Source of the DNA: Prorocentrum cordatum
Taxonomy: Eukaryota; Sar; Dinophyceae; Prorocentrales; Prorocentraceae
DNA length: 64,000 nt
Direction: 5' to 3'
Assembly: GCA_963575745.1 (NCBI GenBank)
Contig: CAUYUJ010014343.1
Location: 208,847 to 272,846 of the forward strand
Made by a program: the position numbers and the translations under genes. The notes under the pieces are model-generated. The model worked only from the letters and a program-made list of their open reading frames with translations. It did no database searches and was not told where the DNA came from. Of this stretch, positions 43,401 to 52,884 are shown in pieces. Positions within the stretch are counted from its first letter, which is position 1, and every line of letters starts with the position of its first letter.

Positions 43401-45764
43401 TGCCCTCATAAGTCTGTGCATTGCCACTCGTAGCGCTGAGGAGCCAGCTACTGCCGTATCCCAGAAGCCCGCCGCTGCCTTGCTCCAGGTGGCTACTATG
43501 GGCCTCCTGGCTGCGCTCCAGATGCGGTACGGCATGGGCATGAGGCCGATGGGGCGCTCTCCCCCGATCCCTGGCTTCTTACCCAGCAGCAGCTCCAGCA
43601 CCAGGTAGAATTGCCACGGCCAGGCTGCCCGTTGCTCACAGCTGGTCAGGCACTGCACGAAATCTTCCAGCCCCTGGGCTCCCATGGCCTTGAGCTCTGG
43701 AGCCCTCCACCAGTCCGCTCCTTGGCCTGCATTGCTCTTCAGGTGCTGGATGATGGAGCCCATGATGTCCTTGCTGATGGGCTCGAGGGCATTCTCTTGG
43801 GCCAGGGCAGCCTGCCTCAGCTTGGCCAGCGCCTCTTGGATCCTCTCGGCCTTCTGCGCATCTCGTGTCCACCTGCGTTGCCATGCTTCTTTGCGCAAGT
43901 CCACCAGCTGCTGCGGGTGGTTGATGACCTGGCCCTCGTGCTCTAGGATGTCCTCCAGATGGCTGCGCTCTGCTGCTTTGGTGTAGGCGTGGGCCATCTT
44001 CGCACTGCCAGCCGTGGCGTCATGCATCCAATGGATGTACGCCTTCTTCACCGCCTTTGTGAGTAGCTTGGCCATGCTCTTTACCTCCTCTGCTACCCTG
44101 CTGATCGTCCCTGGGTCCACGAGGGCGCCCTCTGCTATGGCGTGCAGGTCTGCGAGGAGGGCCTGCTGCTGGTCCTTGGCTGCACCTTCATCGTTCAGCC
44201 TGCCTGGGTCAGGCTGGTTGAGCTGCTGCGCTAGCTGCTGTCTTGTGTTGATCTGCTGCTGCGTCTGACGGCCACTGTGGGTGCAGACCTGCTGCTCTCG
44301 GCGGCTACTCTGGCCACTGCCTGCACCTGGAGCATCATGTAGTTGTCTTCGCGCTGCTCCTTCTGGTGCTCTTTCGCCTATGACTTCTCGCATGAACCTC
44401 CTCAGGTTTGCGAGCTCCCTCCAGTGCATCATTTCCAATTCGTGCCTCCTCGGCGGCACCTCTCGCGCAAGTCCTTGGAGAAAGCCTCGGCGTCGTGGTT
44501 CTGCATGTCTCCATGCTCGCTCGCAGAGGTCCCTGATGATGTGGCTGAGGCCAGCCTGCTGGTACCAACGTCTGAGCAGTCTCACCATGCCATTGTTGCC
44601 TCCGCCTCCCAGGATGGCCTCCAGGAACGGCTCGCAGATCTGCATCCAGTTGCTGTTGTCCGTGGGGAGCTGCGCCAAGTTATCCATCCAGATGGCCGCC
44701 CAGTACTCCAGGTCGTCTCTCATGGCCACGTAGTCTTCCCGCTCCCGCTGGTGTTGGTCGTCATTCCAGGGGTCTGTAGGGGGCAGGCCCATATCTCGTT
44801 GCTCATCTGCCTCTGGGCTTGGCGGCGCTTGGTTCTGTCTCCTCAGGTGATCGGTACCCTCTGCCTCCAGAGTGCCAGCTAGCTGAGGAGGTGAGCAGTG
44901 CGTGTCACCTGGGGCGGTTTCACCAGATCCAGCTGCCTGACGACGTGCGGTCTGGCCGTAGTCGTTGCCATCCAGCTGCCCCTCGATACGCTGGTGGTAC
45001 CCATCGCAGTCCTCCTGGTCTGCGGTCTCCTGGCGGTTCTGGAAGCGGTCCTCCTCTTCCTCGAAGGGGTCGTGGTCTTGGTCGTCCATGGTGCTGCGTC
45101 CTGCTGGTGGGTGAGAAACAGGTCCCGCTGCTCGACGGCGAGCGGTCTGGCTGGACTCGAGGCTGGCCTGCTGCCCCTCGATGTATTGGTGGTGCCCATC
45201 GCTGTTTTCCTGGTCTGCGATCTCCTGGCGGTACTCCAAGTACTCCTCCTCATCCTCGAAGGGGTCGTGATCTTGGATGTCCATGGTGTTGCGCCCTGCT
45301 GGTGGGGGAAGGGCACCCCTCTGCATCCCTTCTGGGCAGTTGTCTGCTGTGCTGTGGGTATGCCCCACGTGGAGGTCTGGGGCGCCTCCTGCTGCGCCTC
45401 CACTGCCTGCGCTCCGCTGCTGCAGCTCGGGGGGGCCCTTGCCCCGCTCGGTGGGGGAGCGTTCCTCCGAGCTTCCTCCCGAGCTCTTCGATGGGCTCAA
45501 GGCTGTTGCAGGGTCGCCTTCTTCGTGGCCTTCCTGGCTGCCCGAAATGACGGGGCCACGCTCCAGCTCCAACGGGCCCTGTCCTCCTCCCGAGTCCTCA
45601 TCGGGACGTGCTTGGGTCTTGCCCTGTCGACTTGCCGCTGCCTCCTGCGCTCGGGCGTCGTGGTGCGAGAGCTGCCGCACCAAGGAGGAGATCTCCGCCC
45701 ACCACGCATGGATCTTCCTTTTCAACCCCTGCCCATGGCGTAGAGGTGACGGTGTCCTTGATGC
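37453..45764 (-). CDS. Giant retroelement protein: reverse transcriptase-RNase H with repeat tail (broken)
   Basis: Likely a non-LTR retrotransposon protein. The open frame reaches 39090 (about 2211 codons from TTG at 45725; first ATG codon 134). It was longer: at 39094-39096 one G of a GGGG run (coding strand) is missing, giving an immediate TAG, and after restoring phase the frame runs on to 37453 except for one CGA-to-TGA change at 38445-38443. Residues: acidic duplicated block 145-260; W-x3-C-x-P...C-x3-W module (C364, C401); RT with R724-P-I-G-L-M, motif A FYDAANF (D791) and YLDD (D883, D884); zinc knuckle C1229-C1232-H1241-C1246; RNase H D1328 (TDGSG), E1380, D1404, D1478; Cys pairs 1561/1564 and 1627/1630; two more modules (C1771/C1806, C2002/C2039); then 11-residue PQRGEGLGH/GLDR repeats. 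No endonuclease is recognised. Confidence 0.85.
37575..38320 (-). repeat. 33-bp coding repeat, ~22 units
   Basis: On the minus strand each unit encodes 11 residues, PQRGEGLGH-xx alternating with PQRGEGLDR-xx, so the higher-order unit is 66 bp. One unit has an extra codon (HHGA near 37850). Stray units occur at 38600-38670, 38755-38780, 39050-39110 and 39330-39415 within the same reading frame. Confidence 0.95.
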
Positions 45765-45765
45765 T

Positions 45766-46058
45766 CACGCTCTTGTAGCTCGGGGGCCTGCTGTGCCCGA
45801 GATGACGTCCTCGATCTTCCTCTGGGATGCCGATGCTCTCGCACAGGCTGAGCTCGAGTGTGCTTGCGAAGTGGTCGTACTGTTGCCCCAGATCCAGCAT
45901 GTCCCGCTCCATCATCTTGCCGACGACAGTGCGCTGCAAGTGCTGGGGCAACTCGTCGTAGACACGCAAGCTGACCCTCTCGGAGGTGGCCTGCCACAGC
46001 TCGTCAGGGATGACGTGCTGGACCTCCTTGTCGTAGTACAGCTGCGGCACTGGCTCCA
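45766..46058 (-). CDS. Probable N-terminal extension of the retroelement protein (other frame)
   Basis: Directly upstream of the giant frame, shifted by one base. It encodes a helical, charged sequence: VPQLYYDKEVQHVIPDELWQ, then LPQHLQRTVVGKMMERDML, then TLELSLCESIGIPEEDRGRH and SVSIKDTVTSTPWAG. The main frame is closed upstream by TGA at 45767-45765. Removing one G from the GGGG run near 45727 would join TPWAG to LKRKIHAWWAE, so the break looks like a +1 indel in a homopolymer, either a mutation or a sequencing error. Upstream the frame enters a CTC tract ending in CTGGAG on the coding strand, which could serve as a polypyrimidine tract and 3' splice site. I do not recognise the domain. Confidence 0.5.
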
Positions 46059-46190
46059 GGAGGAGGAGGAGGAGGAGGAGGAGGAAAGAGGGGGAGTAGG
46101 GGGAGGAGTAGGGCGAGTAGGGCGAGGAGGTGGGGAGGAAGAGGAGGAAGAGGAAGAAGAGGAGGAGGAGCTGCCCCCCCCCCCACACCG
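46049..46190. repeat. (GGA)n microsatellite adjoining the coding locus
   Basis: GGA triplets with GGGGGAGTAG interruptions on the plus strand (CTC on the coding strand). Confidence 0.9.
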
Positions 46191-46315
46191 CCCGGCAGGC
46201 GCCTCTCCAGAACGATGAGGGCGCGCCACTGGCTTGCAGGCCTGGGCGCCCCCCCCGGCCTCCTCCGCCACACCTCCCCCTTCCCCAGCAATCACCACTA
46301 GCCAGGCCCCACCCT

Positions 46316-46470
46316 CCTCCACTGAAGGGGCCCATGGGACACACAGATGAATAGACACAAATCCCAGGATCCCTTATCTGTTTGGTCTCCCCCCAGTTTT
46401 TTCCTATACGCTCCTGGGGTGCGACGATAAATAGTGTCTGTGTGTTTGCCCTTCCTGATCCACCTCCTCT
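46316..46470 (+). repeat. Dispersed repeat, copy 2 of the 14336-14510 family
   Basis: AAGGGGCCCATGGGACACAC, GACACAAATCCCAGGATCCC, TTTTTTCCTATACGCTCC, CGACGATAAATAGTGTCTGT and CTTCCTGATCCACCT. Confidence 0.7.
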
Positions 46471-46629
46471 CCTGGCCATCCTCTCCGACGCGCCAGGGCC
46501 ACGATTGCTGACCCGCAGGCGCAACACTGCACACCAGTGCACGAGCTGAGCCTCGAGATCCGTGACGCCCGTCCCAGTCAGGTCTGACCGCTCTCTGCCG
46601 ATCACACTCGCTTGTGCATCGACCCCAGA

Positions 46630-46815
46630 TGTGGTCATATATGATACTGAGGGGCAACGATAGGGGGGGATTGGCACAGATGGGGGAACATCGACCTGGA
46701 ATCGGCGATACATCGCCGATAGATCGGCAGTAGGCCCCCGATAGTGAATCCGCACGTTCCTGGGCAGGCTGCGGCTATCGGGCCCCTATCGGCGATCAGT
46801 GGGCGATGAGGGGGT
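46630..46815. repeat. Imperfect palindromic stretch with CGGCGAT motifs
   Basis: Contains ATCGGCGATACATCGCCGAT and several ATAGGGG/CCCCTAT and GATCGG/CCGATC pairs. It may be a decayed foldback related in motif to the GATGCATCGGCG elements at 58-60 kb. Confidence 0.4.
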
Positions 46816-46859
46816 CCATGCATCGCCCCCTGTGCCTGTCCCCCCCATCTCCTTGCCCC

Positions 46860-47180
46860 TGAGATGCGTCAGCTGCCCACTGCCCACCTCACCCGTCGGA
46901 CCTAGGACAAAAGAGCATCCTTCAAGAACACGAGATTCTCCGCCGGCCACGCTGAAGAACACTCGGGGGTGATCCCCCCGGGATCCACAAGAACATCCAA
47001 CAGACACGAAGAACATCAAAGTACCCTCCCCGAACCGACCTCGATCTTATACCTCGGTCCGACAATGCGTCAGCTGCCCAACCTACGCGTGCCCAGATGC
47101 CGTCCAGAAGCTCCTCCCGAAGCTTGTTCCGGGATTAGAAGACTTTCCTGGCCCGCGATCCGGGCTCTGAACACAACAGA
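46860..47180 (+). repeat. Short dispersed GCGTCAGCTGCCCA motif
   Basis: ATGCGTCAGCTGCCCA occurs at 46864 and 47065 and, as ACGTCAACTGCCCACC, at 47351, the first and last followed by CACCTCACCCGTC. Confidence 0.6.
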
Positions 47181-47190
47181 ACAGGTACGT

Positions 47191-47348
47191 TTAAGTCGGG
47201 CCTGTCCCCTTTCAAAGGGATGTTCGAGGACAAATCAGTCAAACCATACTCTAAAATAGCAACAACAGAATAAGTCAAAAAATCGTCCCCAGGCTATTTT
47301 TTGACTATTTTTGGGTATTCCTCCTGTAGAGGGACAGGCCCGACTGAA
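47191..47348. mobile_element. Family-M MITE, copy E (158 bp, perfect 8-bp TSD)
   Basis: TTAAGTCGGGCCTGTCCC ... GAGGGACAGGCCCGACTGAA. AGGTACGT lies at 47183-47190 and 47349-47356. The interior is A+T-rich with paired GACTATTTTT/AAAAATAGTC-like motifs. Confidence 0.9.
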
Positions 47349-47419
47349 AGGTACGTCAACTGCCCACCTCACCCGTCCAGGTGACCCGATTCGGTCCAGA
47401 CTCGGGTCAGTCAAGCTTT

Positions 47420-47592
47420 TCGCGAAGGCTGGCGAATCCGTGGCTGCTAAAACGGCATTCCTGGAAGAAAAAAAACAAATCCCAGGAATAAAACTCAGCG
47501 CACTGGATAGTCAACGGGCTGCTCCAAGGAAGAGCAACAAACCTTCCCGGAGCTCCGTTTTAGCAGACACGGGTTTGCCAGCCTTCGCCTGG
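47420..47592. mobile_element. Inverted-repeat element, ~45-bp arms
   Basis: CGAAGGCTGGCGAATCCGTG and GGCTGCTAAAACGG at the left are matched in inverse by CCGTTTTAGCAGACACGGG and TTGCCAGCCTTCG at the right. It sits inside a TCCTGCAGG-family repeat, splitting its head (47390) from its tail (47595). Confidence 0.75.
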
Positions 47593-47725
47593 CCTCTGAG
47601 CTCTGCAGGCTTCTGCAGGATCCTGAACGGATCCTGCGGGATTCGGCGCTCCTCCTCGTCCTCCTCGCCCTCCTCCTCCTCCTCCTCCTCCATTGACCCC
47701 CGTCTCTTGAGCCCATCCCGAGTCC
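47593..47725 (+). repeat. Dispersed 'TCCTGCAGGATCC' repeat, copy 4 (tail)
   Basis: CTGCAGGCTTCTGCAGGATCC, a short CTC tract, and CATTGACCCCCGTCTCTTGAG. The head ACTCGGGTCAGTCAAGC lies at 47400. Confidence 0.7.
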
Positions 47726-48302
47726 AGGCTTCGCTCCGCCAGGATCGACGAGGACTGACACGAAGCTGACGTCCCTCGAGCGGCCTCTGCCCACACCTGG
47801 GGAGGGACTTGGGGCTAAAATGACTTGGGGCGACGGATGCGGATCGACGCGATTGCTTGGATCGGATCAAGTCCGATCGCTGGCCGGAGGCTCTCAGCAG
47901 GACCAAGTTGCTCGCCCGTGGTCGCTCGTAGGTGTCATCCTCGACTCGCATCGCGACTAGTCTCACTCGCTCACTCACCCGTGCCAGGTCCGAGTTGGGG
48001 CGCCGCGGGGGCGTCTGGGGCACTGTGAAGACGAAGCCAACGAGTATGCCGAAAATGCATGTTTTACGATGGAATGCCTCTTGAAGGCCCTCTTGGGGCC
48101 CTCACGGGCCCTCTTGGGGCGCTCTTGGGCGTCTTCGGGGCCTGTTCAGGCTTTCGTGATCATCTGTACGGCCCGCGTGGCCTGTCGTGGGCAATTTGGA
48201 AGCGGCCCAGGGCAGTCCTGGGGGGTCTGTGACCCCCCAAAGGTTCGGGGGGGCCCCCATGGGGGATGACGGCACCGATTTTGCCCCCCCCCCCCCCGGC
48301 CT
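47726..48302. other. No supported gene
   Basis: Mostly unremarkable. 48080-48160 has a short GGGCCCTCTTGGGGC periodicity. Confidence 0.35.
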
Positions 48303-48306
48303 ACTC

Positions 48307-48346
<40 letters not shown>

Positions 48347-48452
48347 GTGTACATACAAACATACATACATGCATGCATGCATGCATGCATGCATACATAC
48401 ATACAAACATACACACATACATACATACTTACATACATACATGCACACATAG
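48303..48452. repeat. TA, CATA and CATG microsatellites
   Basis: (TA)n at 48306-48346, then CATACAAACATACATACATG and (CATG)n at 48367-48392, then CATA units to 48445. Confidence 0.95.
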
Positions 48453-48974
48453 ACAAACACGTGCACCCTCTTGGTCTCGAGCTCCTCGCCTCCGCGCGGA
48501 AGCCAGCGCTGCACAGCGCAGGGATCTGCCTGCGCACACAACCACCGTGCCTTGTCTTTTGCGCTCCACGTCGCTCGTCGCAAGCCGCCTGCAACCCAGA
48601 CACCAGGCACCGTGCACGAGCTCAGCGGTGCCCCTGCAGCTCTAGAAGTGGACACGCCGTCGGCGGCGAGGCGAGGAAAAAGCAGGAAACAGGAGGCACT
48701 CCAGCCAGCCGTCGGGTCCCTGCCTCCTCTTCCAGATTGTCCTGCCGCTCCTACCAGATCTGCGCAGCCATATTTGTGTACGGTTTCCCCTTTGATAGAC
48801 TGTCGCTCTGCAGCTGCGGAATGCTGCATCGACGGGCTGCATCCGAGGGGCACCCCCTGACCTCTCCCGGAGCGTTCTGAACAAAAAATCGAAGCGAATC
48901 CTGCCGTGGCGACAGGGGCCACCCAAAAACTGAATTATGTTGCATGCTCGGGGGACCTTGACTGTCCCGCCGCG
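48453..48974. other. No supported gene
   Basis: Includes a weak copy of the B-box-like dispersed repeat near 48865-48925 (GGAGCGTTCTGA ... GAAGCGAATCC). Nothing else recognised. Confidence 0.35.
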
Positions 48975-49090
48975 GCCCTATCCACATCGAATCCGTGTCG
49001 AATCCATGTCGGACTCGTCGGATCCGCGTCGAATCCGTGTCGAATCCGCGTCGAATCCACGTCAAATCCGCATCGAGCCCGCATCGGGCG
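48975..49090 (+). repeat. 12-bp minisatellite GTCGAATCCGTG
   Basis: About nine units of CGTGTCGAATCC with single-base variants. Confidence 0.85.
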
Positions 49091-49129
49091 CAAAAAGGAG
49101 GTCCCCCGAAGATGCAACGTAAAAATTTG

Positions 49130-49290
49130 ACTACCTACAAGACCATCTCAACCTAACCCGAAAACCCCGATTTCGGGTTTGGGGGGGAAACGGGTTCCAA
49201 GTGTTTCTCATTGTTCCCCGGCGCCCCCTACCGGGAAGGGAAGGCAAATGGCTTGGGACGGCTCGGTGGGTGGCGAGAACTGCAGCGGAG
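49130..49290 (+). repeat. Dispersed repeat, shared with 59197-59380
   Basis: GACTACCTAC(A/C)AGACCA, CCCGA(T/A)TTTCGGGTTTGG, GGGTTCCA, GTTTC/GTTCCC and GGCTCGGTGGGTGG/GGTTCGGTGGGTGG in order. Confidence 0.75.
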
Positions 49291-49304
49291 GCGATGCGCT
49301 CAAC

Positions 49305-49475
49305 ATGGGGAGCACATACTCACACAAGATCTTGGAGATCCGCGCGGGTGTCTTGGATCGGCGCTGGGCCGCCTGTGCGGCACCTCCAGCGCCGCGCCTG
49401 GCGCACTTCGCTCGCCAGGGGCCGGGGTCCAGCGCCGATCCAAATCCCCGCATTAGATCTTTGATGCATTATTGG
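49305..49475. mobile_element. Hairpin element, family H-like, copy 4 (divergent)
   Basis: Inverted arms ACAAGATCTTGGAGATCC...CTTGGATCGGCGCTGG and CCAGCGCCGATCCAAATCC...AGATCTTTG, core CCTGGCGCACTTCGCTCGCCAGG. The same plan as family H but with different arm ends. Confidence 0.6.
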
Positions 49476-49784
49476 TTCCCGGATCGGCGAATGCAGAGAC
49501 AACCCTTCCGACGTACGACATCCTGGGAGCAGGAGCAGGGTGACGAGGAGGCGGCAGGAGCGAGAGGGCGGCGGAGAGGGTGGAGAAGCTGGGGGGCGCT
49601 GCCGTCGCGAAAGACTGCCAGGCGCCGCCTGGAACTTTCAAAACCCTTCAGGGCAAAGACTGTCTGTGCACGCTAAGCCGCGCGAGCACCGCGGCGGATG
49701 AAACGGAGCGGATACGTGTGAGGAGACACGCGGAGCGGGGAAGCAGAAACCCAAGCAGACCGACAGGCGGGGACAGCAGAAACA

Positions 49785-49895
49785 CCAGAGAGAGAGAGAG
49801 AGGGAAGAGTCACAATGACGCAGGCAGAGAGAGAAAGAGAGAGAGGGATAGAGAATGAAAGAGGAAAAGAGCGAGAGAGACGGAGAGAAGCAGAG
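49785..49895. repeat. (GA)n-rich tract
   Basis: AGAGAGAG runs interspersed with GGGA and AAAGAG. Confidence 0.85.
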
Positions 49896-50139
49896 GTCAT
49901 CAACACCAAACGGTATGCATCGGAGTTCTGGGTGGGGGGCGGGGCAAGTATGAAACGTGAGGTGCACCATGCGGTAAATCGTTGCGCTTTGTTTTCGACA
50001 TGCGTGCGGGCGCGGCGAAACTGTGCGATGTCCTGCCTCAGTAGGGGGCAAGTCAGACAAACATGTTGCGCCCCATGTCTGGTGTCTTGCCATGGTGGTC
50101 CCCAACATTCCCCGATTGACCAAACAACAATAGAATGAC
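49896..50139. other. Nothing recognised
   Basis: Short unique stretch between repeats. Confidence 0.35.
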
Positions 50140-50730
50140 TGTCTCGATGGTTGTCACGATGGACGTGGCCCCCTCGTTGGCCCCCACGTTGTTACGATGG
50201 TTGTCCACGTGGTCCCTATGGTTGTCCCGATGGTCGTCCCGATAGCTGTCCCGATGGTTGTCCCAATGGTTGTCCCGATGGTTTCCCCATGTTTGCCCCG
50301 AAGGATGACGCAGTGCTGGTCCCGATGTTTGCATCACTGGTTTTCCCGATGGTTGTCCCGATGGCTGTCCCGATAGTTGTCCTGATGGTTGCCCCTATGA
50401 TTGTCCCGATGGTCGCTCCGATGGCTGTCCCAATGATTGTTCCGATGGCTGTCCCGATGGTTGTCCCGATGGTTGCCAAATGCTGCACTGGCTGCCCCGA
50501 TGCTTCTCCAAATAAATGTCCCGACGTTTCTCGTTGTGGTTGTCCCGATTGTTGTCCCGATGGTTCTCCCGATGATTGCCTGGATGGTTGTCCAAGTGGA
50601 TGTCCCGATGGTTGTCTGGGTGATTGGCCCGTTGGTTGTCCTGACGCCCCCCACGATGGTTTTCCCGATGGCTATCCCGACGTTCGCCCCGATGGTCGTG
50701 TTGCCGACGGTTGCTCCGATGCGGGGTACG
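50140..50730 (+). repeat. 12-bp minisatellite GATGGTTGTCCC, array 1
   Basis: Some 40-45 units of GATGGTTGTCCC with substitutions (GTTGCCCC, GCTGTCCC). As 12 is a multiple of 3 all frames stay open, giving CPDG-, IGTT- and HRDN-type repeats that should not be taken for genes. The second array is at 52190-52440. Confidence 0.95.
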
Positions 50731-51244
50731 ATGTGTACTTGCTATGGGTTGCATGTATTACGTTGTGGCGTTGTTTTCGGCCATTTGGGATGACATGTTG
50801 AGCTCGAACATGCCGCGCCGTGTCCAACATAATTCATGATTACATCGGGGGGCATTCCGAATACGATGTTACGCTGTTTCTTGAGGTGCCTGCATTAGTT
50901 TGTGGCGCTGTACTGGGCCATCTTGGATACCATCGTGGGGCCGTGTCCAAGCAACACCGGATATTCGTGGTTATGCCAAGCGTTTTGGTGCGGTACGTTC
51001 TGATGCACAGAAAACAATGCAAGTAGCTTGTGGCCTGATGAAAACGTTAATCAGTGTGTGCTCTTGCGCGGTCGCGGTAAGCCTATCAGACGTGCAAGTT
51101 CTGTAAGCCGCGTGAGATACACAGCCTCTATAGCCCAGCTAAGGAGGATGAGTTATTTATGTGAGATCGGTCCTACATCAGAGGTGTATGACCCGCCAGT
51201 GTGTAAAAGTTCTGTCCGCCCAATAACCTCCTCATGACATATAA
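50731..51244. other. No supported gene
   Basis: A+T-richer than the surroundings. TGGCGCTGTACTGGGCCATCTTGG (50902) resembles TGGCGTTGTTTTCGGCCATTTGGG (50766), i.e. a degenerate ~135-bp repetition. Confidence 0.4.
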
Positions 51245-51490
51245 AACCGCAGGCCCTGGCCCTACTGGCCCGATGCACACCGCAGGTCCCATAGTGTCAA
51301 TAAGCCCTCTAACCCCAATGAGCCCCAACATTTAACACAACGAGTACATGCCTCACAAGCGTCACAAATCCCATGAGCACTACAAGCCCGATGAGCCTCA
51401 CAAGCTCGCAACATAAGCCACCGACACACCATAAGCCCGAGGCGCCCAGGCGCCCAAACAAACCCCCAAAACCCTACGCGTCTCATAGGC
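51245..51490 (+). repeat. Degenerate AAGCCC(A/C)ATGAGCC repeat, block 1
   Basis: Irregular ~11-bp units such as ATAAGCCC, ATGAGCCC and ACAAGCGTC. Block 2 is at 52885-53140. Confidence 0.7.
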
Positions 51491-51769
51491 TCAAGACGTT
51501 ATAACATCTCTATCGGGGATGGGGGGGGTAATGCTGACAGAAAATGTGAGAATGACCCACCGGAAAGTCATTGCGCCGCGTTCTTAACGCGCGCGCGCAA
51601 TCGAGGCGAAACGGCGCGGGGTCCGTGACAGTGGCCAAGTCAGACTCAACTGCTGCACCCCTTGGTTTCTGGGTCGGGTTTCCCGCCCCCGCGGGCCCCC
51701 AAAATTGCCCCGTGTGACCAAACTTGTCCTGGCGAAGGGACCAAGCACACGCAACAGCGAGTAGGAAGG

Positions 51770-52105
51770 AGGGGGTCGTAGTCGTCGTCGTCGTCGTCGT
51801 CGTCGGAAGAGGAGGAGCAGGAAGAAGAGGAGGAGCAGGGGAAGGAGGAGGAGGGGGGAGTTCACGCGGAGCTCCCTGTGGGGCCACGGATCGTACGAGG
51901 GTTGTACACCGACATGGACAAGCGGACGGCAGAGGCATGGACGGGAGGGGGCGGCAGCGGGGAGTCCTCATCTTCCTCCTCCTCCTCCTCCTCTTCCTCC
52001 TCATCCTCCTTCTCCTCTGCCTCCTCCTCCTTTTCCTCCACCTCCTCCTCCTCTGCCTCCTCCTCCTCGTCCTCCACATCCTTCTCCTCCTCCTCCCCCG
52101 AGGAA
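51770..52105. repeat. GTC, GGA and CTC microsatellites
   Basis: (GTC)n at 51779-51806, GGA-rich 51807-51858, CTC-rich 51965-52100. Two ends hold GGAGCTCCCTGTGGGGCCACGG (51871), a single unit of the 89-bp repeat family. Confidence 0.85.
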
Positions 52106-52189
52106 ACGGAGGAGGTGGTGGTACGCGGGGCGCTGTCTCTTCAAAACAATAACCAAACACGTCAGGATGTCTGGCAATCTCATAAAGAT

Positions 52190-52440
52190 GGATGGATTGT
52201 CCCGATAGCCCTGGCCCCCGGTGGCCCACAGGTTGGCCCGCATGGTGTCCTGATGGTTGTCCCGATGGTTGTCCCGATCGTTGTCCCGATGGTTGTCTCG
52301 ATGATTGTCCCAATGGCCGTCCAAGTGGCTGTCCCGATGGTTGTCCCAATGGTTGTCCCGATGGTCGTCCCGATGGTTGTCCCGATGACTGCCCCGATGG
52401 TTATCCCGATTGTCCCGATGGTTGCCCCGATAGTTGTCAC
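52190..52440 (+). repeat. 12-bp minisatellite GATGGTTGTCCC, array 2
   Basis: About 17-20 units, same consensus as 50140-50730. Confidence 0.95.
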
Positions 52441-52884
52441 ACCGTACTCAACAAAAGAGCAAGACGTCCAACTAGAAGAGGATGCCCTTGCCAGTTGAAG
52501 CTGCAGCTGTTGGCTCCACTGAGCCCCACAGGAAGCGGAAGAGATAGCCCCGTAAGCAATGTCGATCTATCATCCCTTACTACAGTCCAACCAAGCCTGG
52601 CCCCATAGGCTCTCCCTACAGTCGGACTTGATTGGAGAGGACACGCGAGAGGACACAAGATCCTTCCGAGGGCAACGTTGCCACAGAAATGCAGGAGGCA
52701 TGGGTCGCAAGACACAGGACACGAGGGTACCCTTGATCTGGCAGGGTCGACCTGCTAATCCAGGCCGCGTGTACAATGCCAATGCGCCGAGTAAGTCCAA
52801 TAAGCTGTGCATCAGCCAACAACCGCAGTGTGGCAGTCACCACTGTGCAGAAGTCCACGTAGGCAACACAAGAGATACAGACCT
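52441..52884. other. No supported gene
   Basis: Unique-looking sequence without coding signal. Confidence 0.35.

Noticed and set aside
50140-50730. CRISPR-like regular spacing of GATGGTTGTCCC
   Set aside because: There are no unique spacers; it is a direct 12-bp minisatellite in a eukaryotic genome.
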